Shown one piece after another: positions 32,322-41,429 of a stretch of 55,598 nucleotides of DNA (positions within the stretch are counted from its first letter, which is position 1; each line of letters begins with the position of its first letter). Source of the stretch: Woeseiaceae bacterium (GTDB taxonomy: Bacteria > Pseudomonadota > Gammaproteobacteria > Steroidobacterales > Woeseiaceae); NCBI GenBank assembly GCA_028280615.1, contig JANQLK010000026.1, positions 1 through 55,598 of the forward strand. The letters are read 5' to 3'. Both the position numbers and the translations under genes were made by a program. The notes under the pieces are model-generated. The model made no database searches. It was not told where the DNA came from and worked only from the letters and a program-made list of their open reading frames with translations.

Positions 32322-33218
32322 ATGCCGTCCATGAATCGCAATCTGTCGCTGCGCGAACTGCGCAGTTTTTGTGCTGCCGCCGAGCACGAGAGCTTCCGCG
32401 TTGCGGCCGAGAAGCTGTACCTGACCGCGTCCGCCGTCAGCCATCAGATCAAGAACCTGGAGAACGAACTCGGCAAGCGGCTGTTCGAGCGCGGCAATCG
32501 CGCGATCACGCTGACGCCCGACGGCGAACTCCTTTACGCGGACGTGTATCCGCTGATCCGGCGATTTGACGAGGTAGTAAGCAAACACCGGACCGGCGCC
32601 ACGCGGAGGCGCCTCAGGATATCGGTCCAGCCGTTCTTTGCCAGCGAGATGTTCGTTCCCCGCCTGCCGGCCTTCCGGGCGCGCTATCCGGACATCGACA
32701 TCACGGTGGATACGAGCGACGAATCGTCGGAGAAGCACCCGGCCGGCTCCGACGTGTCGATTCGAATCTTCAGGACGCCGCCCAAATCGCTGGTCTGCGA
32801 GCGCCTGTTCCCGCTTTCGCTGGCGCCGGCCTCGTCGCCCGAGTTCTACGACGCGACCCGCGTGGTCGGTAAACGCATCACGAGCGAATTCCCGGTCATC
32901 ATTCACGCCTCGCGGCCGGATGCCTGGCGGCGTTGGGAAGCGGCGTCCGGCATCAGCCTGCCGCGAAATCACCCGACGACCCGTCTCGACTCGATGATTG
33001 CGGTCGTCCGCGCTGCCGAGCGCGGTCTCGGTGCCGCGCTCGTGCCCCTGCGGCTCAGCGATGCGTGGTTCCAGTCGTCGAGCCTCGTGCACCTGTTCGA
33101 CACGGAGCTGCTCACCGAGGACGCGTTCTACGTCGTCTACGACGGCGACCACGAGGACCTCGACACGGTGCACCTGTTCAGAGACTGGGCGTTACAGGAA
33201 TTCGGGGCCGCCGCATGA
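32322..33218 (+). CDS. LysR-type regulator (GcvA-like)
   Basis: A transcription factor of 298 residues. The helix-turn-helix is at about 18-40 (SFRVAAEKLYLTASAVSHQI), followed by KNLENELGKRLFERGNR and a periplasmic-binding-protein-like effector domain (RLRISVQPFFASEMFVPRLP onward). ATG 32322 is chosen, with ATG 32331 as a possible alternative; the frame opens upstream to 32160 without similarity. Its effector and targets are unknown. No divergent partner gene is adjacent, as pepQ lies upstream on the same strand. Confidence 0.88.
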   Translation: MPSMNRNLSLRELRSFCAAAEHESFRVAAEKLYLTASAVSHQIKNLENELGKRLFERGNRAITLTPDGELLYADVYPLIRRFDEVVSKHRTGATRRRLRISVQPFFASEMFVPRLPAFRARYPDIDITVDTSDESSEKHPAGSDVSIRIFRTPPKSLVCERLFPLSLAPASSPEFYDATRVVGKRITSEFPVIIHASRPDAWRRWEAASGISLPRNHPTTRLDSMIAVVRAAERGLGAALVPLRLSDAWFQSSSLVHLFDTELLTEDAFYVVYDGDHEDLDTVHLFRDWALQEFGAAA

Positions 33219-33344
33219 AATCTTTTCAGCCGCATCGCGATTTTTTTTCGTTTGTTGCATCCGACCCGTGCCGCTACGGTAGCTGTCAGGCGGTGACGCT
33301 CTTGCCCGCCTCTATCCGATGACACTTCGCTGGGAGAACTGGTC

Positions 33345-33905
33345 ATGGTCGATGAAAGAACACACAAGGAAATGTGCGTCATGCCGGGACGCGGTCGGCG
33401 GCTGGCGCTCGCTGCCGCAATCGCACTGCTCGCGGGCACGGCGGTCGCCGCGGATGAGACACCGAAATACACGATGACGGTCATTAGCAACGAGAGTCAC
33501 AGCGGCAAGGTCCTGAAGGGTGACTACGCGGCTGCAATCGACCGCTTGACGGTCGCGCGCGTATCGAAACGCAATGCGTTCTCGTCGCTGACCAATCTGT
33601 GCGTGGCCTACACGAAGCTCGGCGATCTCGACAAGGCCGAGGAGGCCTGCGACGGCGCCGTCAAACTCGTCGAAGAACGCAGGAACGAGCGCTCGCGGAC
33701 GGCGCGCCCGCTGGATGCCGTCGAGGCAGCCGATCGCGCCGACCTAGCCGTGGCGCTGTCCAATCGCGGCGTATACCACGCCGCGCGCGGCGAGACGCAA
33801 GAGGCGCACGACGACTTCGAGACATCGCTCGAATTGGGCGCCGGGCTGTCGGCGCCCGAGATCAACCTGGCGCGCCTCGATCGCGCTCGACACGAACTGT
33901 ACTGA
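33345..33905 (+). CDS. Secreted TPR-repeat protein
   Basis: A protein of 186 residues with a signal peptide (LALAAAIALLAGTAVAAD) and TPR-like helices: GDYAAAIDRLTVARV, SLTNLCVAYTKLGDLDKAEEACDGAV and ALSNRGVYHAARGETQEAHDDFETSLELG. ATG 33345 follows GGGAGAA; it gives a long N-region, so ATG 33372 or 33381 is possible. Such proteins usually mediate protein contacts in the periplasm. It is followed by two strong hairpins, so it appears to be a single-gene unit. Confidence 0.8.
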   Translation: MVDERTHKEMCVMPGRGRRLALAAAIALLAGTAVAADETPKYTMTVISNESHSGKVLKGDYAAAIDRLTVARVSKRNAFSSLTNLCVAYTKLGDLDKAEEACDGAVKLVEERRNERSRTARPLDAVEAADRADLAVALSNRGVYHAARGETQEAHDDFETSLELGAGLSAPEINLARLDRARHELY

Positions 33906-33911
33906 TCGGCA

Positions 33912-33952
33912 CAGGTCACCGGATCCCCCCAGGAATATCAACCGGTGACCTG
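33912..33952 (+). other. Perfect 11-bp hairpin downstream of the TPR gene
   Basis: CAGGTCACCGG and CCGGTGACCTG are exact complements separated by 19 bases. No T tract follows. It directly precedes a canonical terminator, so it may protect the mRNA 3' end or be a protein-binding site. Confidence 0.5.
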
Positions 33953-33953
33953 G

Positions 33954-34001
33954 CAAGGGCGGCCCGCCATCTACCCCCCGGCAGGCCGCCCTTGTCTTTT
34001 T
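33954..34001 (+). terminator. Intrinsic terminator after the TPR gene
   Basis: CAAGGGCGGCC pairs perfectly with GGCCGCCCTTG across a 19-base loop, followed by TCTTTTT. It lies 49 bases after the stop codon of the TPR gene and ends just before the SDR gene. Confidence 0.8.
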
Positions 34002-34041
34002 GAGCGTATTCAAAACCGGGTATAGCGGTTATGCTCGGCGA

Positions 34042-34920
34042 ATGATCTTCAAGGACCTGAGCGTAATCGTCACGGGGGCGTCCGCGGGCGTCGGCGCCGC
34101 GACCGCCCGCCTGTTCGCCGACGCCGGCGCCAATCTCATGCTGGTCGCCCGCGGCAGGCGAAAACTCGAGGCCATCGCCGAGGAGTTGCGCGACAAGACC
34201 CACGTACAGATTCGGGCGATGGACGTGGCCGACCCCGAGGCCTGCGTTAACGTCGTCAAGAAGGCGAACTTCGAGTTCGGCCGCCTCGACATCCTCGTCA
34301 ACAACGCCGGCATGCACGCACGCGGCGATTTCCTGGAGGTCAGCGCGGACGAGCTGACCGCGATGATCGACGTCAACCTGCGCGCTCCGGTAGTGCTGAC
34401 CCGCATCGCGCTGCCGTACATGAAGGAAAACAACGCCGGTGCCGTCATCAATGTCGGCTCGCTCGCGGGTCGGACGGCGGTGCCCGGTTCAGCGACGTAC
34501 TCGGCCAGCAAGGCAGGGCTGCGCGCGTTGACCTACGCGCTGTCGGACGAACTCCGCGACGCCGGCATCAAGTTTGCGGTCGTGTCGCCCGGGCCGATCG
34601 ATACGGGCTTCATCATGAGCGATATCGATCAAGTCAGCGACCTGACGTTCTCACAGCCGATCAGTACGGCCGAGGAGGTCGCTCAGACGATTCTCGACCT
34701 GTGCGGCAACCGGAAGATCGAACAGTCGATGCCGCCGGCGAGCGGCGTCCTGACGACGTTGACCTACCTGTTTCCATGGCTCGGCCGATCGGTACGGCCG
34801 ATGCTGCTGCGCAGAGGTAAACGAGAGAAGGCGAGATGGAAGGCGAGACAGCGCCAGGCTGCCACCGGCGAGAAGGAAAAACCGGCCGCGCAGGCCGCGC
34901 AGGAATCGAAAGGCGGCTAG
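34042..34920 (+). CDS. Short-chain dehydrogenase/reductase
   Basis: A classical SDR of 292 residues. The NAD(P)-binding motif is VTGASAGVGAATARLF, with NNAGM at the central strand and the catalytic S..YSASK triad region (INVGSLAGR, TYSASKAG). The segment VSPGPIDTGF follows. The C terminus is a basic and then charged tail (LRRGKREKARWKARQ), longer than usual, possibly a membrane-associated amphipathic end. ATG 34042 is chosen because the earlier in-frame ATG at 34000 lies in the upstream terminator. The substrate is unknown. Its stop overlaps the convergent gene by 4 bases. Confidence 0.88.
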   Translation: MIFKDLSVIVTGASAGVGAATARLFADAGANLMLVARGRRKLEAIAEELRDKTHVQIRAMDVADPEACVNVVKKANFEFGRLDILVNNAGMHARGDFLEVSADELTAMIDVNLRAPVVLTRIALPYMKENNAGAVINVGSLAGRTAVPGSATYSASKAGLRALTYALSDELRDAGIKFAVVSPGPIDTGFIMSDIDQVSDLTFSQPISTAEEVAQTILDLCGNRKIEQSMPPASGVLTTLTYLFPWLGRSVRPMLLRRGKREKARWKARQRQAATGEKEKPAAQAAQESKGG

Positions 34921-35294
34921 AAGCCCACGTACGAGCAGATCTTGCGCCACAGCGACGATTCCCAGCCGTAGACTTCGAGCTGCTCCGGATCGAGCCTGGC
35001 ATCCGGAATGTCGGTCGACTTGGGCTCGGGCGGCGGGACGTCTTCGGGCCTCAGTTCGAGCTTGCCTTTCCTGCCCTCTGTCGACGTCGTCAGCCCGTCG
35101 ACGGCGAGACTCAGATAGGGCAGCACCTGGTCGTCGACGATGTCGTCCATGAAGACGGCATCGGGATCGAAAGCATCCCTCGAGAGTACGGTGCAGTCGT
35201 CGAAAGCCGGTTCCTTGCTCAAAGCCACATATCCTTTTGCTGTGTGCTTATTACTGTAGTAGAGCGGCTCGGCGACGGTTGTGAGACGACTCAC
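34917..35294 (-). CDS. Acidic protein of unknown function
   Basis: A protein of up to 125 residues, rich in Asp, Glu and Pro (PEDVPPPEPKSTDIPD) with a hydrophobic/aromatic end (YGWESSLWRKICSYVGF). No signal peptide or recognised domain. The start is uncertain: GTG 35294 has no clear ribosome binding site, and a shorter form beginning near 35231 (after AAAGGAT) is possible. The 4-base stop overlap with the SDR gene supports a real, compactly packed gene. Confidence 0.55.
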   Translation of the reverse strand: MSRLTTVAEPLYYSNKHTAKGYVALSKEPAFDDCTVLSRDAFDPDAVFMDDIVDDQVLPYLSLAVDGLTTSTEGRKGKLELRPEDVPPPEPKSTDIPDARLDPEQLEVYGWESSLWRKICSYVGF

Positions 35295-35428
35295 AGCTGC
35301 GGCAATTCACGCGCGTTTGGTACATAGATCAGTGACTTATGGCGGGATCGGCGGGCCCGCTCAACGACTTATGTCAAAGCTGCCGGAGCTCCCGGGTCCG
35401 GCCTGCGCAGCATGCGGCAGGAGGACCG

Positions 35429-35470
35429 ATGAAACAATTTGATTCTGTCGGCTCCGCAGGGGATATATAA
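35429..35470 (+). CDS. Possible 13-residue leader peptide upstream of the RND operon
   Basis: ATG 35429 is preceded by a near-perfect Shine-Dalgarno sequence (CAGGAGGACCG) and reads MKQFDSVGSAGDI then TAA. It ends 60 bases before the efflux adaptor start. It may be a leader or uORF. However, a TATAAT hexamer overlaps its end, and a transcript starting from that hexamer would exclude it. Confidence 0.3.
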   Translation: MKQFDSVGSAGDI

Positions 35471-35471
35471 T
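35466..35471 (+). promoter_or_regulatory. Consensus -10 hexamer upstream of the RND efflux operon
   Basis: TATAAT at 35466-35471 is a perfect sigma70 -10 element, 60 bases before the adaptor start. The best -35-like TTGATT (35439-35444) is 21 bases away, longer than optimal. Confidence 0.4.
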
Positions 35472-35530
35472 CTATGCACTCTACGCTCGTTCCGGCGGGC
35501 GCGCCGCCACGCTTTCCAGGGTAATCGTCG

Positions 35531-36616
35531 ATGAATGCACTTTTCTGGCCGTCCGCCTTCGTGGTCGCGGCCACGATGTTGCTGTCCGCCTGCGAGAGCG
35601 AAGCGCCCGAGTCGGGCGCGGGCGGCTGGGCCGGCCGCGCGGCCCGCGTCGTCACGGCCACCGTCGAGCTGCAGCCGCTCGTCGATGAAATCGAAGCGCT
35701 CGGCACGGCCAATGCGAACGAATCGATCGAGATCCGGCCGCGCATTTCGAGCCTCGTCGAGACAATTGCCTTCGAGGAGGGCCAGATCGTCGAGGCCGGG
35801 GACCTGCTCGTCGGCCTCGAGCGATCCGAGATCGTCGCGGGCCTGGCGATTGCCGAGGCTACCTTAAGCGAAAGCAAGAGCCTGTATGACCGCAGCGTGT
35901 CGCTGGAGTCTACCCAGGCGATTTCCGCCTCGAACCTCGAACAGCTGCTGGCGCAGGTCAAAGTCAATGAGGCCCAGGTCATGGCCGCCAGGGCACGTCT
36001 CGACAACACGTACATACGAGCCCCGTTCAGGGGACGGGTCGGATTGCGCCGGGTCAGCCCGGGCAGCCTCGTGGATACGTCGACGATCATCACGACCCTG
36101 GACGACGTCGGCACGATCAAACTCGACTTCTCGGTTCCCGAGACCTTCGTCACCTCGCTGTCCGTAAACATGTCGATCGAGGCGCGCAGCGTCGTCTACC
36201 CGGAGCGCATTTTCGAAGGCCGCGTGCAGAGCATCGACACGCGGCTCGACCCGGTGTCGCGATCGGTGCGCGCGCGCGCCGCCATCCCCAACGGCGACGG
36301 CCTCTTGAAGCCGGGCATGTTCCTGACCGTCGATCTTCAGCGGGACCGCGGCGACGTGCTGGTCGCGCCCGAGCAGTCCATCGTCCCCGAGGGCACCCGG
36401 CAGTTCGTATTCGTCGTCACGGACGGCATCGTCGAGAAACGCACGGTCGCGCTCGGCCGGCGTATTCCGGGCTACGTCGTTATCCGTGAAGGCCTGTCGC
36501 CCGGCGAAAGCGTCGTAACCGAAGGAACCGGCAAGGTACGGCCCGGCCTGGAAGTGGAAACCCTCGACCAGGCGTCTGCGATCACGCCGGCCGAACAGCC
36601 GACCAACGGGGGTTGA
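35531..36616 (+). CDS. RND efflux periplasmic adaptor (membrane fusion protein)
   Basis: A lipoprotein adaptor of 361 residues that would link an RND pump to an outer-membrane channel. The lipobox is LLSAC. Barrel-sandwich halves are seen at IEIRPRISSLVETIAFEEGQ and NTYIRAPFRGRVGLRRVSPG, with an alpha-hairpin between them, then the beta-barrel (KLDFSVPETFVTSL) and membrane-proximal domain. It precedes the RND permease by only 4 bases, so they are cotranscribed. No outer-membrane factor gene is near. Confidence 0.92.
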   Translation: MNALFWPSAFVVAATMLLSACESEAPESGAGGWAGRAARVVTATVELQPLVDEIEALGTANANESIEIRPRISSLVETIAFEEGQIVEAGDLLVGLERSEIVAGLAIAEATLSESKSLYDRSVSLESTQAISASNLEQLLAQVKVNEAQVMAARARLDNTYIRAPFRGRVGLRRVSPGSLVDTSTIITTLDDVGTIKLDFSVPETFVTSLSVNMSIEARSVVYPERIFEGRVQSIDTRLDPVSRSVRARAAIPNGDGLLKPGMFLTVDLQRDRGDVLVAPEQSIVPEGTRQFVFVVTDGIVEKRTVALGRRIPGYVVIREGLSPGESVVTEGTGKVRPGLEVETLDQASAITPAEQPTNGG

Positions 36617-36620
36617 GGCC

Positions 36621-39600
36621 GTGCTGATTTCCGACGTGTCCGTGCGCCGGCCGGTGTTCGCCGCGGTCATTTCGCTGATTCTCGTCATCATCGGCCTCAT
36701 GTCGATGCAGGGTATGTCGATTCGCGAGTACCCGGACATCCAGCGGCCGCTCGTATCGATCAGCACGAGCTACCGCGGCGCGGCGTCGGACATCGTGGAG
36801 CGCCGCGTCACGCAGATCATCGAGGACCAGATCGCCGGCATCTCCGGCATCACCAAGATTTCCTCGCGCAGCTACGACGAGCAATCGCAGATAACCGTGG
36901 AGTTCTCCCGCGAACGCGACGTCGACAGCGCGGCCAACGACGTCCGCGACCGCGTCGCGCGGGTGCTGGGCAATCTCCCGGACGAGGCGGACCCGCCCGA
37001 AGTGGCGAAGCAGGACAGCTCCGCCGAGACCACGATGTGGATTAACGTGTCGAGCGACAGTCGGTCCCTGATGGAGGTGTCCGACTACGCCGAACGGTAC
37101 ATCGTCGATGCGCTGTCGGTCGTTTCCGGCGTCGCGAGGATTCGCGGCAGCGGCAGCCGCCGGCCGGCGATGCGGGTCTGGGTCGATCCCAAGGCGCTCG
37201 CGGCGCGCAGCCTGACGGTTACGGACATCGAGGACGCGCTGCGTCGCGAAAACGTGCAGATACCCGCGGGCCGCCTGGAATCCAGCACGCGCGAATTCAC
37301 GCTGCGCACGGACACGGGCTTCCAGTCCGTTCGGGACTTCGAAAACCTCGTGCTGGAACGAGGCAACGACAACTACCTCGTCCGGCTCGGCGAAGTAGCC
37401 GAGGTCGAGCTAGCGCCCGAAAACGTGCGCAGCTTCTCCCGCACCGACGGCGTACCGGGCATGAGCTTAGGGATAGTGCCGCAGTCGCAGGCCAACATCC
37501 TCAAGGTCAACTCTGACGTCGCGCGGCGGATCGAAGAACTGCAGACGACGCTGCCGGCGGACATGACGCTCGCCATCAACTTCGACACGGCGGAATTCAT
37601 TCGCGCCTCGATCAGGGAAGTCGGCAAGGCGCTCGGTCTTGCAATGCTGCTCGTCCTGATAGTGATTTACGGCTTCATCGGCACGCTGCGAGCAACGCTG
37701 ATTCCGGCCCTGACTATTCCCATATCGATCATCTCGGCGTTCATCGTCATGGCGGCGCTCGACTTCTCGATCAACACGCTGACGCTGCTGGGCTTCGTTC
37801 TGGCCATCGGTCTCGTGGTCGACGACGCGATCGTCGTGCTCGAGAACATCGCACGGCGAATCGAGGGCGGCGAAGCAACGCTGCTGGCCGCGACCCACGG
37901 CAGCCGGGAGATCGGCTTTGCCGTGATCGCCACGACGCTCGTCCTGATCGCGGTCATCCTGCCGGTGTCGTTCATGCCCGGCAACATCGGTCTCATTTTC
38001 GGCGAATTCGGTATCTCTCTCGCAACCGCCGTAGCCTTCTCGAGCCTGATCGCGCTGACCCTCGTGCCGATGCTGACGACCAAGCTGTTCGGTGACAATC
38101 GGCTGCATCGCGGACGATTGACACACTTCGTGGACGGCGTGTTTCGCGGGCTGTCACGGTTCTACGAAGGCCTGCTCCGGCGCCTGGTCCGGCATCCGGT
38201 GCTCGTGTTGGCGTCCGCCGCCTTAGTCTTCGCCTCCAGCCTCACGCTGCTCGGCAAGCTGCCGGTCGAGTACATGCCGCGCGAGGATCGCGGCTTTACG
38301 ATGATCACGCTGACCGGGCCCGACGGCGCGAGCCTCGACTACACGCTCAACTACGTCATGCAGGCCGAACAGATCGTCATGGCGGACATCGAGACGGGCG
38401 ACGTGCGCCGAGCCCTCGGCCGCTCGGGCACCTGGGGCGGCGGTGCCGACGTCAATCAGGGCATGGTCTTCGCGCCGCTGTCGCTGTGGGAAGACCGGGA
38501 TCGTTCCGCGGCGGAGATCGTTGCGAGCTGGAATCGGCAGCTCGTCAACCTGCCCGGGGTTCGCGCATTCGCATTCGCACCGGGCTCGCGCAGCCTGGGC
38601 CAGAGCAGCCGGCCGCTCAACATCGTGCTCGGCGGTACCGACTACGCCGAGCTCGCCGAGTGGCGCGACATCATGATAGCCGAAGCCGAGAAGCTGCCGG
38701 GCATCTCGAACCTCCAGTCCGACTACAACGAGCGCAAACCGAAAATCGACGTCGCGATCAATCGCGACCGCGCGGCTGACCTCGGCGTGTCGCTCGCCAA
38801 CGTCGGCCGGACGCTCGAGACGATTCTCGGCTCGCGGATCGTGACGACGTTCATCCAGGGCGGCGAAGAGTACAACGTGATTTTGCAGGGTGCCGACGAG
38901 CGCCGCCAGACGCCGAGCGATCTCGAAACGATCTACGTCCGCTCCGAACTGTCCGGCCAGCTGATCCCGCTGTCGAATCTCGTGACGCTCAACGAAGTGG
39001 CCGGGCCCGTCGACCTCAGGCGCTTCGACCGCATGCGGTCGATCACGATCAGCGGCACGATCAACCCGGGGTACTCGCTCGGCGAGGCACTCGCCGACCT
39101 CGAGAACATCGCCGAAACCAAGCTGCCGGACTCGGCGCGCATCAACTACGACGGCGAATCGCGCGACTTCAAGAACACGGGCAATGCGATCTACCTGACC
39201 TTCCTCCTGTCGCTGACGATCGCCTACCTCGTGCTGGCGGCGCAGTTCGAAAGCTTCAAACATCCGCTGATCATCATGACGACCGTGCCGCTCGCCGTGA
39301 CGGGCGCGTTGTTCGGCCTGCACATTTTCGGTTCGACGATCAACATCTACAGCCAGATCGGCGCGATCATGCTGATCGGGCTGGCTGCCAAGAACGGCAT
39401 CCTGATCGTGGAGTTCGCGAACCAGCTTCGCGACCGGGGCGTCGAGTTCAAGGAGTCGGTCATCGAGTCGGCAAGGACGCGCCTGCGGCCCGTGCTGATG
39501 ACCAGCATGTGCACGGCGTTCGGCGCCATACCGCTGGTTCTGGCGACGGGGGCCGGCGCGTTGTCGCGGCAGTCCATCGGCGCCGTCGTGTTCTTCGGCG

Positions 39601-39749
39601 TCACGTTCTCGGTGCTACTGACGCTGATCGTCGTGCCGACCGTGTACACGCTCATCGCCCGCAACACACACTCGCCGGAGTACGTTTCCCAGCTCATCGA
39701 GCGGCTGTCGGCGTCGACAGGTGAACGTAGCCCGGCCCAGTCGTCCTAG
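36621..39749 (+). CDS. RND multidrug efflux permease (AcrB/MexW type)
   Basis: An inner-membrane proton/drug antiporter of 1042 residues, a normal length for the HAE-1 family. Twelve transmembrane segments and two large periplasmic loops are visible. TM4 carries the proton-relay aspartates (GLVVDDAIVVLENIARR), and the second half has GLAAKNGILIVEFANQLRDRG, split here as GLAAKNGIL and EFANQLRDRG. The N terminus SDVSVRRPVFA is typical. The start is GTG 36621. The exporter probably pairs with a TolC-like channel encoded elsewhere; substrates cannot be predicted. Confidence 0.95.
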   Translation: MLISDVSVRRPVFAAVISLILVIIGLMSMQGMSIREYPDIQRPLVSISTSYRGAASDIVERRVTQIIEDQIAGISGITKISSRSYDEQSQITVEFSRERDVDSAANDVRDRVARVLGNLPDEADPPEVAKQDSSAETTMWINVSSDSRSLMEVSDYAERYIVDALSVVSGVARIRGSGSRRPAMRVWVDPKALAARSLTVTDIEDALRRENVQIPAGRLESSTREFTLRTDTGFQSVRDFENLVLERGNDNYLVRLGEVAEVELAPENVRSFSRTDGVPGMSLGIVPQSQANILKVNSDVARRIEELQTTLPADMTLAINFDTAEFIRASIREVGKALGLAMLLVLIVIYGFIGTLRATLIPALTIPISIISAFIVMAALDFSINTLTLLGFVLAIGLVVDDAIVVLENIARRIEGGEATLLAATHGSREIGFAVIATTLVLIAVILPVSFMPGNIGLIFGEFGISLATAVAFSSLIALTLVPMLTTKLFGDNRLHRGRLTHFVDGVFRGLSRFYEGLLRRLVRHPVLVLASAALVFASSLTLLGKLPVEYMPREDRGFTMITLTGPDGASLDYTLNYVMQAEQIVMADIETGDVRRALGRSGTWGGGADVNQGMVFAPLSLWEDRDRSAAEIVASWNRQLVNLPGVRAFAFAPGSRSLGQSSRPLNIVLGGTDYAELAEWRDIMIAEAEKLPGISNLQSDYNERKPKIDVAINRDRAADLGVSLANVGRTLETILGSRIVTTFIQGGEEYNVILQGADERRQTPSDLETIYVRSELSGQLIPLSNLVTLNEVAGPVDLRRFDRMRSITISGTINPGYSLGEALADLENIAETKLPDSARINYDGESRDFKNTGNAIYLTFLLSLTIAYLVLAAQFESFKHPLIIMTTVPLAVTGALFGLHIFGSTINIYSQIGAIMLIGLAAKNGILIVEFANQLRDRGVEFKESVIESARTRLRPVLMTSMCTAFGAIPLVLATGAGALSRQSIGAVVFFGVTFSVLLTLIVVPTVYTLIARNTHSPEYVSQLIERLSASTGERSPAQSS

Positions 39750-39767
39750 CCCGCCGGCACCCACTCT

Positions 39768-40640
39768 CTAGTCGTTCAACGCGTCCAGGGCGTTCGACAT
39801 GCGCTCGCGGCCCATCTCGATCATCTCGTCGGCGCGATCGAATTCGAGTGTTCGGCAGGCATCGCGAGGCACCTCGATGTCGATGTCCGGCGGATAGGCC
39901 GCCATCTTCTGGCGGGCGATCGAACTTTGCATCGCATCGAACGCCTGGTTCGCGACGTCGTAGGCGTCCCAGTCCCGGCCCGCCTCGTTCGGCCGCGATC
40001 CCGTGAGATCGTCGATCAGGTCGCGGAACCAGTTCGCGACGACCGACGAGGAATCCTGCCGTTTCGGGCGCTTCTTCGGCTCGACCTCGCCGCGTGGCTG
40101 GCCGTTCAGATTGACGGCGATGGTCAGGTCGGTGTCGTCCGCGAGCGTCGGTGCGATCGGCACGGGGTTCAGGCAGCCTCCGTCGATCAACAGAGCGTCC
40201 CGGCGTTTTACCGGGGTGAAGAACAGCGGCAGCGAGATCGACGCGCGGATCGCGTCGAACAGACGGCCCTTCGACAGCCAGACTTCGCCCCCGCCGACGA
40301 TATCGGTTGCGACAGCCGTGAATGCAATCGGCAGATCCTCGATCTGCTGGTCACCGACCAGGTCGACGAGCTTGTCGATGATCTTGTCGCCCTTCACCAG
40401 GCCGTCGCTTTGCCAGGCGACGTCCAGCAGGTTGACGATTTCGAGCTTGTTGATGCCCTTGACCCAGTCGGCAAAGGGGTCGAGCTTGCCCGCGGCATAG
40501 ATACCCCCGATCAGTGCACCCATCGAACAGCCCGATATCGAGGCGATCTCGTAGTCGCGGCGCTCGAGTTCGGCGATGACGCCGATGTGCGCGAGGCCGC
40601 GCGCGCCGCCGCTGCCGAGCACCAGGGAAACGGTTTTCAT
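39768..40640 (-). CDS. Patatin-like phospholipase (RssA-like)
   Basis: A serine lipid hydrolase of 290 residues. The oxyanion loop is GSGGARGLAHIG, the nucleophile serine lies in GCSMGA, and the dyad aspartate lies in LIDGGCLNPVP. DxG after VAVNLNG completes the patatin core. Bacterial members hydrolyse acyl esters of phospholipids. No signal peptide is visible, so it is probably cytoplasmic. It converges on the RND operon. Confidence 0.92.
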   Translation of the reverse strand: MKTVSLVLGSGGARGLAHIGVIAELERRDYEIASISGCSMGALIGGIYAAGKLDPFADWVKGINKLEIVNLLDVAWQSDGLVKGDKIIDKLVDLVGDQQIEDLPIAFTAVATDIVGGGEVWLSKGRLFDAIRASISLPLFFTPVKRRDALLIDGGCLNPVPIAPTLADDTDLTIAVNLNGQPRGEVEPKKRPKRQDSSSVVANWFRDLIDDLTGSRPNEAGRDWDAYDVANQAFDAMQSSIARQKMAAYPPDIDIEVPRDACRTLEFDRADEMIEMGRERMSNALDALND

Positions 40641-40696
40641 TCGGCCAGTGTAGTCGCGGTGCGGCCGATTAGACAGGCATTACGATTTCGAGACCT

Positions 40697-41419
40697 GTGC
40701 ACTGGTCATATTTCGAACTGTGGCTACCCTATGCCGCTATGGGAAGGATCCTGGCCGCAATCGCAAGCGCCCTGCTGATCGGCATTATGTTTCTTTCGGG
40801 CAAAGGCGCGGCACTGCACGTTTCCGCAACGGATGGCGATACGCCGAAGCTGTTCGTCGCGGACCGTTGTGGCAGCGGCTGCGAGACGATGCGCCAGGGC
40901 CTTGCGCAGCGCTTCCGCTTCGATGAACTGGACGCCTTCGACAACGGCGCGGGCGCGGCGCTGTACACCGAACTCGGCGGCAAAGGCCATCTGCCGTTCG
41001 CGGTGATCGGCGACAGCCGAATCGTGGGCAGCGATCCCGGCGCGATCATATCCGCGATCGCGATTGAATACGGCGACTGGCAGCTGCCCGTCGAGGAACG
41101 CGATGCGCTCGCCCGGCACTTCGACGCAGACGGCGCGCCGATGTTCGTCATGTATGCGACGAGCTCTTGCGGCTACTGCGAGAAGGCCCGGGAGTATCTC
41201 GACGGTCGGCAGATCGAGATCGTCGAGTTCGATATCGAACTCGACGCCGATGCGCGGCGAGCCTACGAAACCCTGCTGGGTCAGGGCACTCCGCTGATCT
41301 ATCGCGGCTACGAGCGCGTGCCGGGCTTCAATATTCGCCAGCTGGAACCGCTCATCGATGCGGAGCAGGCCGTCGGGAAACGCGGCCTGTCCGCGATGAA
41401 CGCGGTGTATCCGCGATGA
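40697..41419 (+). CDS. Membrane-anchored protein with two glutaredoxin-like domains
   Basis: A protein of up to 240 residues. An N-terminal hydrophobic helix (RILAAIASALLIGIMFLSG) is followed by two thioredoxin-fold halves. The first has KLFVADRCGSGCETMRQGL and cis-Pro segment HLPFAVIGDSRIVG. The second has MFVMYATSSCGYCEKAREYL with a CGYC redox motif and GTPLIYRGYERVPG. The second half looks like an active glutaredoxin; the first has CGSGC instead of CxxC. GTG 40697 is the longest start; ATG 40739 is possible. It converges on rplQ. Confidence 0.8.
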   Translation: MHWSYFELWLPYAAMGRILAAIASALLIGIMFLSGKGAALHVSATDGDTPKLFVADRCGSGCETMRQGLAQRFRFDELDAFDNGAGAALYTELGGKGHLPFAVIGDSRIVGSDPGAIISAIAIEYGDWQLPVEERDALARHFDADGAPMFVMYATSSCGYCEKAREYLDGRQIEIVEFDIELDADARRAYETLLGQGTPLIYRGYERVPGFNIRQLEPLIDAEQAVGKRGLSAMNAVYPR

Positions 41420-41429
41420 ACTGAGCGTA

